This document shows positions 8,208 through 16,955 of a stretch of DNA of 64,000 nt, in pieces. A model generated the notes under the pieces. That model saw nothing but the letters and a program-made list of their open reading frames with translations, ran no database searches and was not told the DNA's origin. This stretch comes from Microseira sp003486305 (lineage in GTDB: Bacteria; Cyanobacteriota; Cyanobacteriia; Cyanobacteriales; Aerosakkonemataceae), in assembly GCA_031969655.1 (NCBI GenBank), contig DALYJX010000010.1, positions 5,926-69,925 on the forward strand, read 5' to 3'. How positions within the stretch are numbered: the stretch's first letter is position 1; the number at the start of each line of letters is the position of its first letter. The translations under genes were made by a program, and so were the position numbers.

Positions 8208-11054
8208 ATGGGGTATCGCTTAATGGTCGGTGCTAGCAATCGCAAACCCAACTCAATAGTCAAACCCGCTACAAGTATATTTCTGTCAGGTTTACTCGTG
8301 CTGACCGGCGCAGAAGTTAGTTTTGCTCAAACTCGTAGGAGAGTCACCCAAACTACCACTACCCGTTGTCCCCAAGCAGAACCTTATACTTTAGGCGCAG
8401 GCGATCGCATCCAATTAGACGTATTTAATGTGCCAGAATATACCCGTGAATACCAAGTACTTCCCGATGGGACGGTAAACTTGGCACTCGTGGGTCGCGT
8501 ATCGGTAGCAGGATTGACCCTCGATCAAGCATCTAACGTTGTGCGGACGCGATACGCACCCTTCCTCAGAAGACCTATCATTACTGTAATTTTGGTTGCG
8601 CCCCGCCCCCTGAATGTGGCAGTATCCGGGGAAGTTACGCGCCCGGGTTCCTACAGCATTCCCATCACGGGGAGCGGTTCGGGGATTCAATTTCCGACAA
8701 TCACCCAGGCGCTTACCGTGGCTGGGGGCATTACTCAGTCGGCAAATTTACAAGGGGTGCGCGTGGTTAGACCCGGACGGGGAGCGATCGCAGTTAATCT
8801 TTTGTCTTTGCTGCAACGGGGAGATCAGTGTCAAAATATCGCTTTGCGCGATGGAGATAGCATCTTTATTCCCACAGCCGCTAGCATTAACCCGGAAGCA
8901 GCTTCCCAGCTTGCCACGGCTAGTTTTGCTCCCGCTGCCAATCAACCGATTAACGTTGTTGTTGTCGGTGAAGTAACTCGTCCCGGGCCGCAAATTGTCC
9001 AGCCCGATCAAACCGGCGCCCTACCTACGATATCGCGGGCGCTGCAAGTCGCTGGGGGGATTCGCCAATCTGCCGATATCCGCCGCATCCAAGTGCGTCG
9101 CGCCACCCGGGGTGGACGCCAACAAACGATTAGCGTCAACCTGCAACGATTGTTGCAAAATGGCGATCGCTCTCAAGATTTAGTCTTGCAACAAGGCGAT
9201 ACCATCCTCGTTCCCACTGCTACAACTGCCAATCGAGTCCAAGCTCTAGATTTAGCCGCCGCCAGCTTCGCCCCCACCACGAATCAACCAATTAACGTCG
9301 CCGTTGTCGGGGAAGTTACTCGTCCCGGTCCCCAAGTCGTCCAGCCAGATCAATCCGGTGCCGTCCCCACCGTGTCCCGCGCCCTGCAAGTCGCTGGAGG
9401 CATCCGTCAATCTGCCGATATCAGTCGCATCCAGGTACTGCGACCCACCCGGGGCGGCGGACAACAAACCTTCAACGTCAATCTGCAACAGCTGTTGCGT
9501 GCAGGCGATCGCTCTCAAGATTTAATCTTGCAACAAGGCGATACCGTATTTGTTCCCACTGCTACTTCGGTCAATCCAGCCCAAGCCCTCGATTTAGCCG
9601 CCGCCAGCTTCGCCCCCACCACGATTCAACCGATAAATGTCGCCGTTGTCGGGGAAGTAACTCGTCCGGGTCCACAAGTCGTCCAGCCAGATCAATCCGG
9701 TGCCGTCCCTACGGTGTCGCGGGCGCTACAGGTCGCTGGGGGTATCCGCCAATCTGCCGATATTAGTCGCATCCAAATACTGCGACCGACGCGGGGCGGC
9801 GGACAACAAACGTTGAACGTGGATCTTTCCCAATTGTTGGAAAATGGCGATCGCGCTCAAGATGTCATCTTGCAACAGGGAGATACTGTAGTTGTACCGC
9901 CTGCTACCAGCGTCAATGCCACCCAAGCACTCGATTTAGCCGCTTCCAGCTTCGCCCCCGCTACAAATCAACCGCTTAACGTTGTAGTTGTCGGGGAAGT
10001 GACTCGTCCCGGCCCTTATGTAGTTCAACCCGACGGGACGGGTGCCGTCCCCACCCTATCGCGAGCATTGCAAGTCGCAGGGGGAATCAGGCAAACCGCC
10101 GATCTGAGTCAAATTCAGATTATCCGACTCGTGCGGGGCGGCAGACAACAAACCTTCACCGTCAATTTTTCCCAACTCTTGGCAACGGGCGATCGCTCTC
10201 AGGATATCATCTTGCAACAAGGGGATACGGTATTTGTGCCCGCTTCGGTTTCTCCAACTGTTACAGACTCTTTGGCGCTAGCATCTAGCAGCGTTGCACC
10301 CACCGGGGCACAACCTTTAAACGTTGCCGTGGCGGGAGAAGTACAGCGACCCGGTAGCTACGTGATTCAACCAGCACAACCCCCCACCGTAATTGTGGGT
10401 GCATTACCCAGCGTCGCCGGGTTACCGACGGTGACCCAAGCAATTCAACTTGCCGGGGGAATTACTCAATCTGCCGATATCCGCCGCATCGAGGTACGGC
10501 GCTTCACCCAAGCGGGGGTGCAACAAACTATACCGATTAATTTTTGGCAGCTATTGGTTGCGGGCGATCGCTCCCAAGATGTCGTCCTGCAACAAGGCGA
10601 TACAATTTTTGTACCCACAGCCGTCAATGTTGACCCCGCAGAAGCCGCATTGTTAGCAGATGCTAGTTTTTCTCCCGCCACCATCCCAGTCAACATAGTC
10701 GGAGAAGTCACCCGACCCGGTATCATCCAAATCCGACCCAATACCCCCCTCAATCAAGCCATCCTCGCCGCAGGCGGTTTTAACGCCAGGGCGCGAAAAG
10801 CAACCGTAGAACTGTTACGCCTCAACCCCAACGGTACCGTTTCCCGGCGCACGATCGAAGTCGATCTCGACAAAGGCACCAACGAACAAAGCAACCCTAC
10901 CCTCCGTCCTAACGACGTGGTTTTAGTCGCCAGATCTGGCTTAGCCCGAACCACCGATAATCTAGGCTTGATTTTAAACCCCGTGGGTCAGGGATTGTCG
11001 TTCGTCAACTTTTTTAGAGACTTTATGAGATTATTCGGAGTTACAGTTCCCTAA
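8208..11054 (+). CDS. Wza-like polysaccharide export protein with seven SLBB units
   Basis: An outer-membrane polysaccharide export protein, the partner of Wzc-type co-polymerases. A signal peptide (hydrophobic FLSGLLVLTGAEVSFA) ends near residue 40. The poly-export domain follows (LGAGDRIQLDVFNVPEY, about 62-140). Then come about seven SLBB units, each opening with PxNVxVxGEVTRPG and closing with LQQGDTxxVP. Units two to five are almost identical at both DNA and protein level, 114 residues (342 bp) apart. At 948 residues it is two to three times the length of enteric Wza, the extra coming from SLBB duplication. It lies 55 bp upstream of the Wzc-like gene in the same direction, so the two are probably co-transcribed. 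A second possible ATG is at 8223. Confidence 0.93.
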   Translation: MGYRLMVGASNRKPNSIVKPATSIFLSGLLVLTGAEVSFAQTRRRVTQTTTTRCPQAEPYTLGAGDRIQLDVFNVPEYTREYQVLPDGTVNLALVGRVSVAGLTLDQASNVVRTRYAPFLRRPIITVILVAPRPLNVAVSGEVTRPGSYSIPITGSGSGIQFPTITQALTVAGGITQSANLQGVRVVRPGRGAIAVNLLSLLQRGDQCQNIALRDGDSIFIPTAASINPEAASQLATASFAPAANQPINVVVVGEVTRPGPQIVQPDQTGALPTISRALQVAGGIRQSADIRRIQVRRATRGGRQQTISVNLQRLLQNGDRSQDLVLQQGDTILVPTATTANRVQALDLAAASFAPTTNQPINVAVVGEVTRPGPQVVQPDQSGAVPTVSRALQVAGGIRQSADISRIQVLRPTRGGGQQTFNVNLQQLLRAGDRSQDLILQQGDTVFVPTATSVNPAQALDLAAASFAPTTIQPINVAVVGEVTRPGPQVVQPDQSGAVPTVSRALQVAGGIRQSADISRIQILRPTRGGGQQTLNVDLSQLLENGDRAQDVILQQGDTVVVPPATSVNATQALDLAASSFAPATNQPLNVVVVGEVTRPGPYVVQPDGTGAVPTLSRALQVAGGIRQTADLSQIQIIRLVRGGRQQTFTVNFSQLLATGDRSQDIILQQGDTVFVPASVSPTVTDSLALASSSVAPTGAQPLNVAVAGEVQRPGSYVIQPAQPPTVIVGALPSVAGLPTVTQAIQLAGGITQSADIRRIEVRRFTQAGVQQTIPINFWQLLVAGDRSQDVVLQQGDTIFVPTAVNVDPAEAALLADASFSPATIPVNIVGEVTRPGIIQIRPNTPLNQAILAAGGFNARARKATVELLRLNPNGTVSRRTIEVDLDKGTNEQSNPTLRPNDVVLVARSGLARTTDNLGLILNPVGQGLSFVNFFRDFMRLFGVTVP
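8940..10307. repeat. Four tandem 342-bp coding repeats in the SLBB gene
   Basis: Repeat starts (AATCAACCGATTAACGTT-like) lie at 8940, 9282, 9624 and 9966, exactly 342 bp apart. The two central units are nearly identical over long stretches. The period is in frame (114 codons), so copy number can change without breaking the gene. Confidence 0.9.
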
Positions 11055-11109
11055 GAACCCTTGCAGCGTATTTGATAAAGTACGATTATCGCCAAAGAAA
11101 CAGCAAAAC

Positions 11110-13419
11110 ATGAAAATACAACCATATTCCCAACCATTGTGGCCCGATCGAAACAATCTATCCCAAAGTGCTGCCACTCCCATTTATCCTGAACCCTTGC
11201 ACGACAAAGATTCTGACCAATTAGATTTGCGTCAGGTTGTCAGAATTTTACGCCGTCGTTATCTCGTTGTTTTAACTGTAGCAATCTCCGTCGCCACTGC
11301 TATCGGTTATCGCGCTTTAAATCGTCCGCCCCTCTATGCCGGTCAGTTTCGTCTTTTAGTCGAACCCATCACCGCTGAAACAAAAGTAGCTCAAAATGTC
11401 GGTGATGTCATATCTACTGGTCTAGATTACAATACGCAAATTGAAGTTTTACGCAGTCCCACCGTCACGGCTCCTATTCTCGAACAGATTCGGATTAAGT
11501 ATCCCGATTTAACCTATGACTCGCTGATGAGTAAATTAACAATTAACCGACTGCAAGACACAAAAATTATAGACATTCGCTACCAAGATGGCGACCCGAA
11601 AAAAGTAAAAGAAATTTTGGATAAAATCGCTCAAGGATATTTAAATTATAGCCGCTTAGAGCGCCAAAGCGATGTTTTAGAAGGAATTAAATTTGTTGAA
11701 GACCAGTTACCGCAATTGCGGCTAAAAGTTGATACGCTGCAAGCTAGACTGCAAAAGTTCCGCCAGCAATATAATTTTATTGAACCAGAAGCTCAAGCGC
11801 AACAAATATCGGGACAAATTAGCGGTATTAGCCAACAACGCCTCGAAGTTCAAACCAAACTAAATGAAGTCAGGTTATTATACGCTACGTTGCAAAACCA
11901 ATTGGGACTAGACCCGAATCAAGCGATTGTCGCAGCAGCTTTGAGCGAAGCACCTCGCTACCAAAAGTTGTTAAACCAACTGCAAGAGGTTGAAACAAAA
12001 ATAGCCACCGAGTCGGTGCGCTTTACCTCAGCCAACCCCATCTTGCAATCCTTGCAAGAAACTAGAGCCAAATTGCTGCCTTTGATTCGTCAAGAAGCTC
12101 AACTCATCATTGGCAACAACCTCGATACTGCCAGAGTAAGCCCCGACAAGCTGACGTTTCAAAACTCGATTCGTTTAGGGTTAACGCAGCAATTTGTTGA
12201 GGCATCTAACCAATTAAAGGTAATAGAAGTTCGTAGCAAAGCTTTGGAACAAGCTGAAAGAAACTTAATTCAACAATTTAAAGAAATGCCGATCCGGGCG
12301 CGGGAATACACCGATTTGCAGCGCGAATTAAAGGTCGCTACCGAAAGTTTAACTCGCTTTTTGTCCACCCGCGAATCTTTGCAAATAGAAGCGGCTCAAA
12401 AAGCAGTCCCTTGGCAACTGATTGCCGCACCAGAAGGCGCTGTTCCCATTGCTCCCGATACCTATCGCAATCTGGCATTGGGAGTCTTCGCCGGGTTGCT
12501 ATTAGGTGTAGGCGCAGCTTGGATTGTAGAAATGCTCGACAGCGTATTTCATTCTGCCGACGAACTTAAAGATAAAACTGGCATTCCGCTGCTGGGAGTT
12601 ATTCCTTTTAATAAAGGCGTCAAAAAACTTATGGGCAGGCACGCAACGGCAAGTTTACCTCAAGCCGAAACCTCGAGCATTCCTGTTAGTTTTGTGGAAA
12701 AATTACAGCGATACAATGCTTCTCCTTTTTTAGAAGCTTTTCGCTCGCTTTATACTAATATTCGCCTGCTTGGTTCGGATATGCCAATCCGTTCTTTAGT
12801 CATCAGTTCGGCAACGCCAGCAGAAGGTAAAACCATCGTCGCTTTAAATCTGGCACAGGCGGCAGCGGCTATGGGAAAACGGGTACTATTAGTTGATGCA
12901 GATCTGCGTCGTCCTCAAGTTCACGCCAGATTGAATTTACCTAATATGCGGGGGCTGAGCAATTTAATTGCCTCGGAAGATTTAGATTTCAACGATGTGA
13001 TTCAAAAATCCGCTCAAGACGATAATCTGTACATATTAACGGCGGGTCAAATTCCACCCGATCCCACAAGGCTTCTTTCTTCGGAAAAAATGCAGAATCT
13101 GATGGGAGAATTGCGCTCGGCTTTTAGTTTAGTAATTTACGACACGCCTCCTCTGGTCGGTTTTGCAGATGCTAACCTGCTAGCGCCTCCTACTGATGGA
13201 CTGGTGTTAGTTGTAGCGCTGGGCAAAACAGACCGTTACCCGTTAATGCAAGCATTAGATGGCATCAGAATGTCGAATACGCCTTTTTTAGGCATCGTTG
13301 CTAATGGCATTAAACAGTACACGACTCGCGCTAACGATGCTTATGACCATTATTACTCGCAAGTGCGGCGCGATCGCAGCATAGATCAAGATGCAGTCAG
13401 CAATTTCGACAATGGCTAA
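11110..13419 (+). CDS. Wzc-like polysaccharide co-polymerase and bacterial tyrosine kinase
   Basis: An inner-membrane protein that controls exopolysaccharide polymerisation and export. A Wzz domain starts at about residue 40, with a first membrane span (YLVVLTVAISVATAIGY, about 52-70). A long periplasmic coiled coil follows, with a second span (LALGVFAGLLLGVGAAWIV) near 456. The cytoplasmic BY-kinase domain has Walker A SATPAEGKT (about 570-578), Walker A' LLVDADLRRP and Walker B LVIYDTPP. The tail contains a tyrosine cluster (YDHYYSQ), the usual autophosphorylation site. It is an intact fusion of co-polymerase and kinase, as in proteobacterial Wzc. It follows the SLBB exporter by 55 bp. Confidence 0.95.
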   Translation: MKIQPYSQPLWPDRNNLSQSAATPIYPEPLHDKDSDQLDLRQVVRILRRRYLVVLTVAISVATAIGYRALNRPPLYAGQFRLLVEPITAETKVAQNVGDVISTGLDYNTQIEVLRSPTVTAPILEQIRIKYPDLTYDSLMSKLTINRLQDTKIIDIRYQDGDPKKVKEILDKIAQGYLNYSRLERQSDVLEGIKFVEDQLPQLRLKVDTLQARLQKFRQQYNFIEPEAQAQQISGQISGISQQRLEVQTKLNEVRLLYATLQNQLGLDPNQAIVAAALSEAPRYQKLLNQLQEVETKIATESVRFTSANPILQSLQETRAKLLPLIRQEAQLIIGNNLDTARVSPDKLTFQNSIRLGLTQQFVEASNQLKVIEVRSKALEQAERNLIQQFKEMPIRAREYTDLQRELKVATESLTRFLSTRESLQIEAAQKAVPWQLIAAPEGAVPIAPDTYRNLALGVFAGLLLGVGAAWIVEMLDSVFHSADELKDKTGIPLLGVIPFNKGVKKLMGRHATASLPQAETSSIPVSFVEKLQRYNASPFLEAFRSLYTNIRLLGSDMPIRSLVISSATPAEGKTIVALNLAQAAAAMGKRVLLVDADLRRPQVHARLNLPNMRGLSNLIASEDLDFNDVIQKSAQDDNLYILTAGQIPPDPTRLLSSEKMQNLMGELRSAFSLVIYDTPPLVGFADANLLAPPTDGLVLVVALGKTDRYPLMQALDGIRMSNTPFLGIVANGIKQYTTRANDAYDHYYSQVRRDRSIDQDAVSNFDNG

Positions 13420-13580
13420 TTGGTCATCGGTAATTGGTAATTGGTAATTGGTAATTGGTAATAGAAAACAATACCCTATTACCCATTTCAGCAATCGCTA
13501 ATAGAAAACAACACCCCATTACCCATTACCAATTACCCATTACCCATTACCAATTACCCATTACCCACTACCCATTACCC
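13417..13580. repeat. TAATTGG/CCAATTA short tandem repeats in inverted arrays
   Basis: About six GGTAATT units run from 13428 to 13460, and about a dozen units of the complement (CCATTACC, CAATTACC) run from 13510 to 13580. The two blocks are in opposite orientation and can pair as a long hairpin between the Wzc-like and GH116 genes. Confidence 0.9.
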
Positions 13581-16070
13581 ATGACTGACAACATCAAAAT
13601 CCCTAGCTGTACTTGGCAACGCCCCATCGGTCTGGGCTGGGATAACCCCTATACTGTACGCTATAAAAGCAATCTCGATGATGGCCCCTGGCACGGAATG
13701 CCGCTGGGGGGCTTTGGTGCCGGGTGCATCGGTCGTTCTTCCCGAGGAGATTTTAACCTTTGGCACCTCGATGGCGGCGAACATGTATTTAAAACTATCC
13801 CAGCTTGTCAGTTTAGCGTTTTTGAGCAAGCCGAAAATCACAAGCAAGCTTATGCTTTATGCACAGAAGCGCCAGAAGATGGCTCTCTTTCCAGTTGGCG
13901 ATGGTATCCCACTGAAGGCAGGGGTGCAGAGGTGCAGGTGAGCGGGGGTGCTGGTGACTCCGTGAGCGGGGGTGCAGAGGGGCAAGCAACATCTGGAACT
14001 TATCATGCGCTTTATCCCCGCAGTTGGTTTGCTTATTCAGGAGTGTATCAAACCCAGTTAACTTGCGAGCAGTTTTCACCTATTTGGGCAAAAAATTACC
14101 AGGAAACAAGTTACCCAGTGGCGATTTTTCTCTGGACTGTTCACAATCCTACCGATGCGCCGATTACTCTCAGCATTATGCTCACGTGGCAGAATATCAT
14201 CGGTTGGTTTACTAATGCGATCGCATCCCCCCAAGTTTGCGTCCGCGATGATGGCAGTCCGGTTTATGAGTATCAACCGCGACTCGGCGACAGTACCGGA
14301 AATTACAACCAATGGATTCAAGATCAATTTCGCGTCGGCTGTCTCCTCGATCGCGTCAGGCAAGACGATGATACCGTCCAAGAAGGCGAAGGCCAAATGT
14401 GCATTGCCACTCTCAGTAACCCCAGTTTGGAAGTGTTTTATCATACCCGCTGGAATTCAGTAGGCGATGGATCGGATATTTGGAACACCTTTGCCGCTGA
14501 TGGTTCTTTACCCGACCGCAATAACGAAACTCCCGCCGAACCTGGGGAACAAATTGGGGCGGCGATCGCTGTGCGTTTCACCGTCAGACCTGGTAAAACC
14601 AAGCAAATTCCCTTCATCCTCGCTTGGGATTTCCCCATCACTGAATTCGCTAAAGGTATTAATTATTACCGAAGATATACAGATTTCTTCGGACGCAACG
14701 GCAAAAATGTCTGGGCGATCGTTCGCACGGCGCTTAAACATTACGATACTTGGTACGAACGCATCTGTGCGTGGCAAGAACCAATTTTGACCAGGGAAGA
14801 TTTGCCCGATTGGTTCAAAATGGCGCTGTTTAACGAACTGTACCACCTCAGCAGCGGCGGTAGTCTTTGGACGGCAGCTGATGAAATCGCCCCCGTAGGT
14901 CAGTTTGCGACTTTGGAATGCTTGGACTATCGCTGGTACGAAAGTTTGGATGTGCGGCTTTATGGTGGTTTCGGATTGGCGATGTTGTGGCCTAGACTGG
15001 AAAGAGCCGTACTAGCAGCGTTTGCTCGCGCGATTCCCACCAGCGACGATACGCCCCGAACTATTGGATATAACCAAGCACCAGCGGTGCGCAAAGTTGC
15101 CAATGCCACTCCCCACGATTTAGGCGCGCCCAACGAACATCCTTGGGAAAAGACGAATTACACCAGCTATCAAGATTGCAACTTGTGGAAGGATTTACCT
15201 TGCGATTTCGTGTTGCAGGTTTATCGGTATTTTCTCTTAAGTGGTTCTACTGATACTGGTTTTTTATGGGAATGTTGGAGCAGTATCGTAAAAACACTGA
15301 CGTACTTAAAAACCTTCGATCTCGATGGAGATGGGATTCCGGAAAACTCCGGCGCGCCAGATCAAACTTTTGATGATTGGCGATTGCAAGGTATAAGTGC
15401 TTACTGCGGCGGGTTGTGGTTGGCGGCGTTAGAGGCAGCGATCGCAATTGGCAATATCCTACTGCAAAACCCACCCGATGTTGAATTATCTGACGTAACT
15501 CCCGAGTATTCCAGCCAAAATCTCCAATCTCAAATCCAAAATTGGCAAACCTGGTTGCAACAATCCCGACGGGTTTATCAAGAAAAACTCTGGAACGGTC
15601 AATATTACCACCTCGATAGCGAAAGCGGTTCTGATGTAGTGATGGCTGACCAACTCTGCGGTCAATTTTACGCCCGCTTGTTGGGATTACCCGATATCGT
15701 ACCAGTTGAATGCACCAACACCGCGCTTAAAACCGTCTACGACGCCTGCTTTGTTCGGTTCAATAAGTATCTATCCCTCCCAAATCCCATCGGTGCAGCC
15801 AACGGTGTCAAACCCGATGGTTCCCCCGAAAACCCGAATGCTACCCATCCCTTGGAAGTTTGGACGGGGATTAATTTTGGTCTGGCTGCATTTATGGTGC
15901 AAATGGGAATGAAACCGCAGGCGTTTCAACTTGCAGAAGCTGTAGTACAACAAATCTACAATAATGGCCTGCAATTCCGCACTCCAGAAGCTATCACCGC
16001 TGCCGGTACTTTCCGCGCCAGTTCTTACCTGCGGGGTATGACAATCTGGACAATTTATCGCGTTCTATGA
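13581..16070 (+). CDS. GH116-family beta-glucosidase (glucosylceramidase-like)
   Basis: An 829-residue glycoside hydrolase of the GBA2/GH116 type, acting on beta-glucosides. The N-terminal beta domain begins GMPLGGFGAGCIGRS (about 35-49). The (alpha/alpha)6 domain holds LFNELYHLSSGGSLW, where the family nucleophile Glu is expected, and DLDGDGIPENSGAPDQTFDDW around residue 590, where the acid/base Asp is expected in QTFD. No signal peptide is visible. The ATG at 13581 is chosen; the frame stays open back to 13455 only through the heptamer repeat, which would add repeat-encoded ITHYQLP units. Around residues 117-135 there is a Gly/Ser-rich insert, VSGGAGDSVSGGAEGQ, encoded by a duplicated GTGAGCGGGGGTGC (13938 and 13962), probably a repeat that entered the gene. 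Confidence 0.9.
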   Translation: MTDNIKIPSCTWQRPIGLGWDNPYTVRYKSNLDDGPWHGMPLGGFGAGCIGRSSRGDFNLWHLDGGEHVFKTIPACQFSVFEQAENHKQAYALCTEAPEDGSLSSWRWYPTEGRGAEVQVSGGAGDSVSGGAEGQATSGTYHALYPRSWFAYSGVYQTQLTCEQFSPIWAKNYQETSYPVAIFLWTVHNPTDAPITLSIMLTWQNIIGWFTNAIASPQVCVRDDGSPVYEYQPRLGDSTGNYNQWIQDQFRVGCLLDRVRQDDDTVQEGEGQMCIATLSNPSLEVFYHTRWNSVGDGSDIWNTFAADGSLPDRNNETPAEPGEQIGAAIAVRFTVRPGKTKQIPFILAWDFPITEFAKGINYYRRYTDFFGRNGKNVWAIVRTALKHYDTWYERICAWQEPILTREDLPDWFKMALFNELYHLSSGGSLWTAADEIAPVGQFATLECLDYRWYESLDVRLYGGFGLAMLWPRLERAVLAAFARAIPTSDDTPRTIGYNQAPAVRKVANATPHDLGAPNEHPWEKTNYTSYQDCNLWKDLPCDFVLQVYRYFLLSGSTDTGFLWECWSSIVKTLTYLKTFDLDGDGIPENSGAPDQTFDDWRLQGISAYCGGLWLAALEAAIAIGNILLQNPPDVELSDVTPEYSSQNLQSQIQNWQTWLQQSRRVYQEKLWNGQYYHLDSESGSDVVMADQLCGQFYARLLGLPDIVPVECTNTALKTVYDACFVRFNKYLSLPNPIGAANGVKPDGSPENPNATHPLEVWTGINFGLAAFMVQMGMKPQAFQLAEAVVQQIYNNGLQFRTPEAITAAGTFRASSYLRGMTIWTIYRVL

Positions 16071-16076
16071 GAAAAA

Positions 16077-16120
16077 TAGGAAAAGTAGGAAAAGTAGGAA
16101 AAGTAGGAAAAGTAGGAAAA
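16077..16120. repeat. TAGGAAAAG 9-bp tandem repeat
   Basis: About five perfect copies directly follow the GH116 stop codon. A hypervariable microsatellite-like array. Confidence 0.9.
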
Positions 16121-16215
16121 TATGTATTAAGCCCTACTTAAGGTGGTTGACAAACTAGATAATTTACCCTCTTGCCATTTGTTAATTTAATGTTTCAAAA
16201 AATATTATTAGGGCT

Positions 16216-16330
16216 TTACAGCAGATTGAGGTACAGCCTTAAGTCTTCGTTTGTGTAGAGGCAGCGTTAACGCTGGCTCTACACAAACTTTCGCCTTGCG
16301 GTGTACCTCATGCGACTGCAATCCGCTATA
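16216..16330. repeat. Palindromic 120-bp dispersed element, copy 1
   Basis: Outer arms ACAGCAGATTG / GACTGCAATCCGCTAT, middle arms GAGGTACAGC / GGTGTACCTC, and inner arms GTTTGTGTAGAG / CTCTACACAAAC around GCAGCGTTAACGCTGG. Related copies lie at 27698-27816 and 55259-55376. Confidence 0.85.
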
Positions 16331-16955
16331 TTCAGCCAGGGGTTTGACCCCTCCCCAAACGCCTTAAGCTTAAGCGCTAAAAACCCCCTCTCCTGGTAGG
16401 GAAGCCCCGTCAAGGGGCTGGATATTGCCAATTCCCTGACGTGAAATTTCTCGCCGCCCAACCAGGTAAAGCTTAAAATACTTGCTGCGCTGGCTTTTTC
16501 AAAATACTTAAAAAATCCTAAATTTGACAGTTTTGATTAAATTAATAACTTGTAATATAAAGCTTTGATGAACCTTTTATGAAGATTCAGTAAAAATAAA
16601 TTTTTAATCTTGCCTTAATGGTTGCCCTAACCCTTAAATAGAATCAAATCCAGGTCTGTGGATTCACTGACATGGATAAAACTGTGGTAGATCTTTTTAG
16701 TAAACTGAAATAGCTAATCGTTCAAACGACAAAGATTTAACTTTTGTAAAAGATCGATTTCAACATTTCCTGTTTGCGGCAACCAGAAACTAACTTCAGA
16801 TTTGCTTTGTTGTTTTCCAGAAGCAAGTCAAATAACTTAACAATCTGATACAGACTTGTCGCCCCAAGTCGTTTAATATTCTTCCTCTCCTCGGTTTGCT
16901 GCGAGAGTTTTAACCGCAAGTAGTTTACCCCTTGCTTGTATAGAGAGCGATAATA
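16331..16955. other. Intergenic upstream of the HetC-like exporter
   Basis: It holds the segment CAAACGCCTTAAGCTTAAGC followed by CCCCTCTCC-type repeat sequence to about 16420, then AT-rich DNA likely to contain the promoter of the exporter gene. I see no gene here. Confidence 0.5.

Noticed and set aside
13455..13580. Longer start for the GH116 gene
   Set aside because: The extension is translated from heptamer repeats (ITHYQLP units), and a proper ATG exists at 13581.
13417..13580. CRISPR array
   Set aside because: The repeats are 7-8 bp heptamers without spacers. No other array with regular spacers and no cas gene is present in the window.
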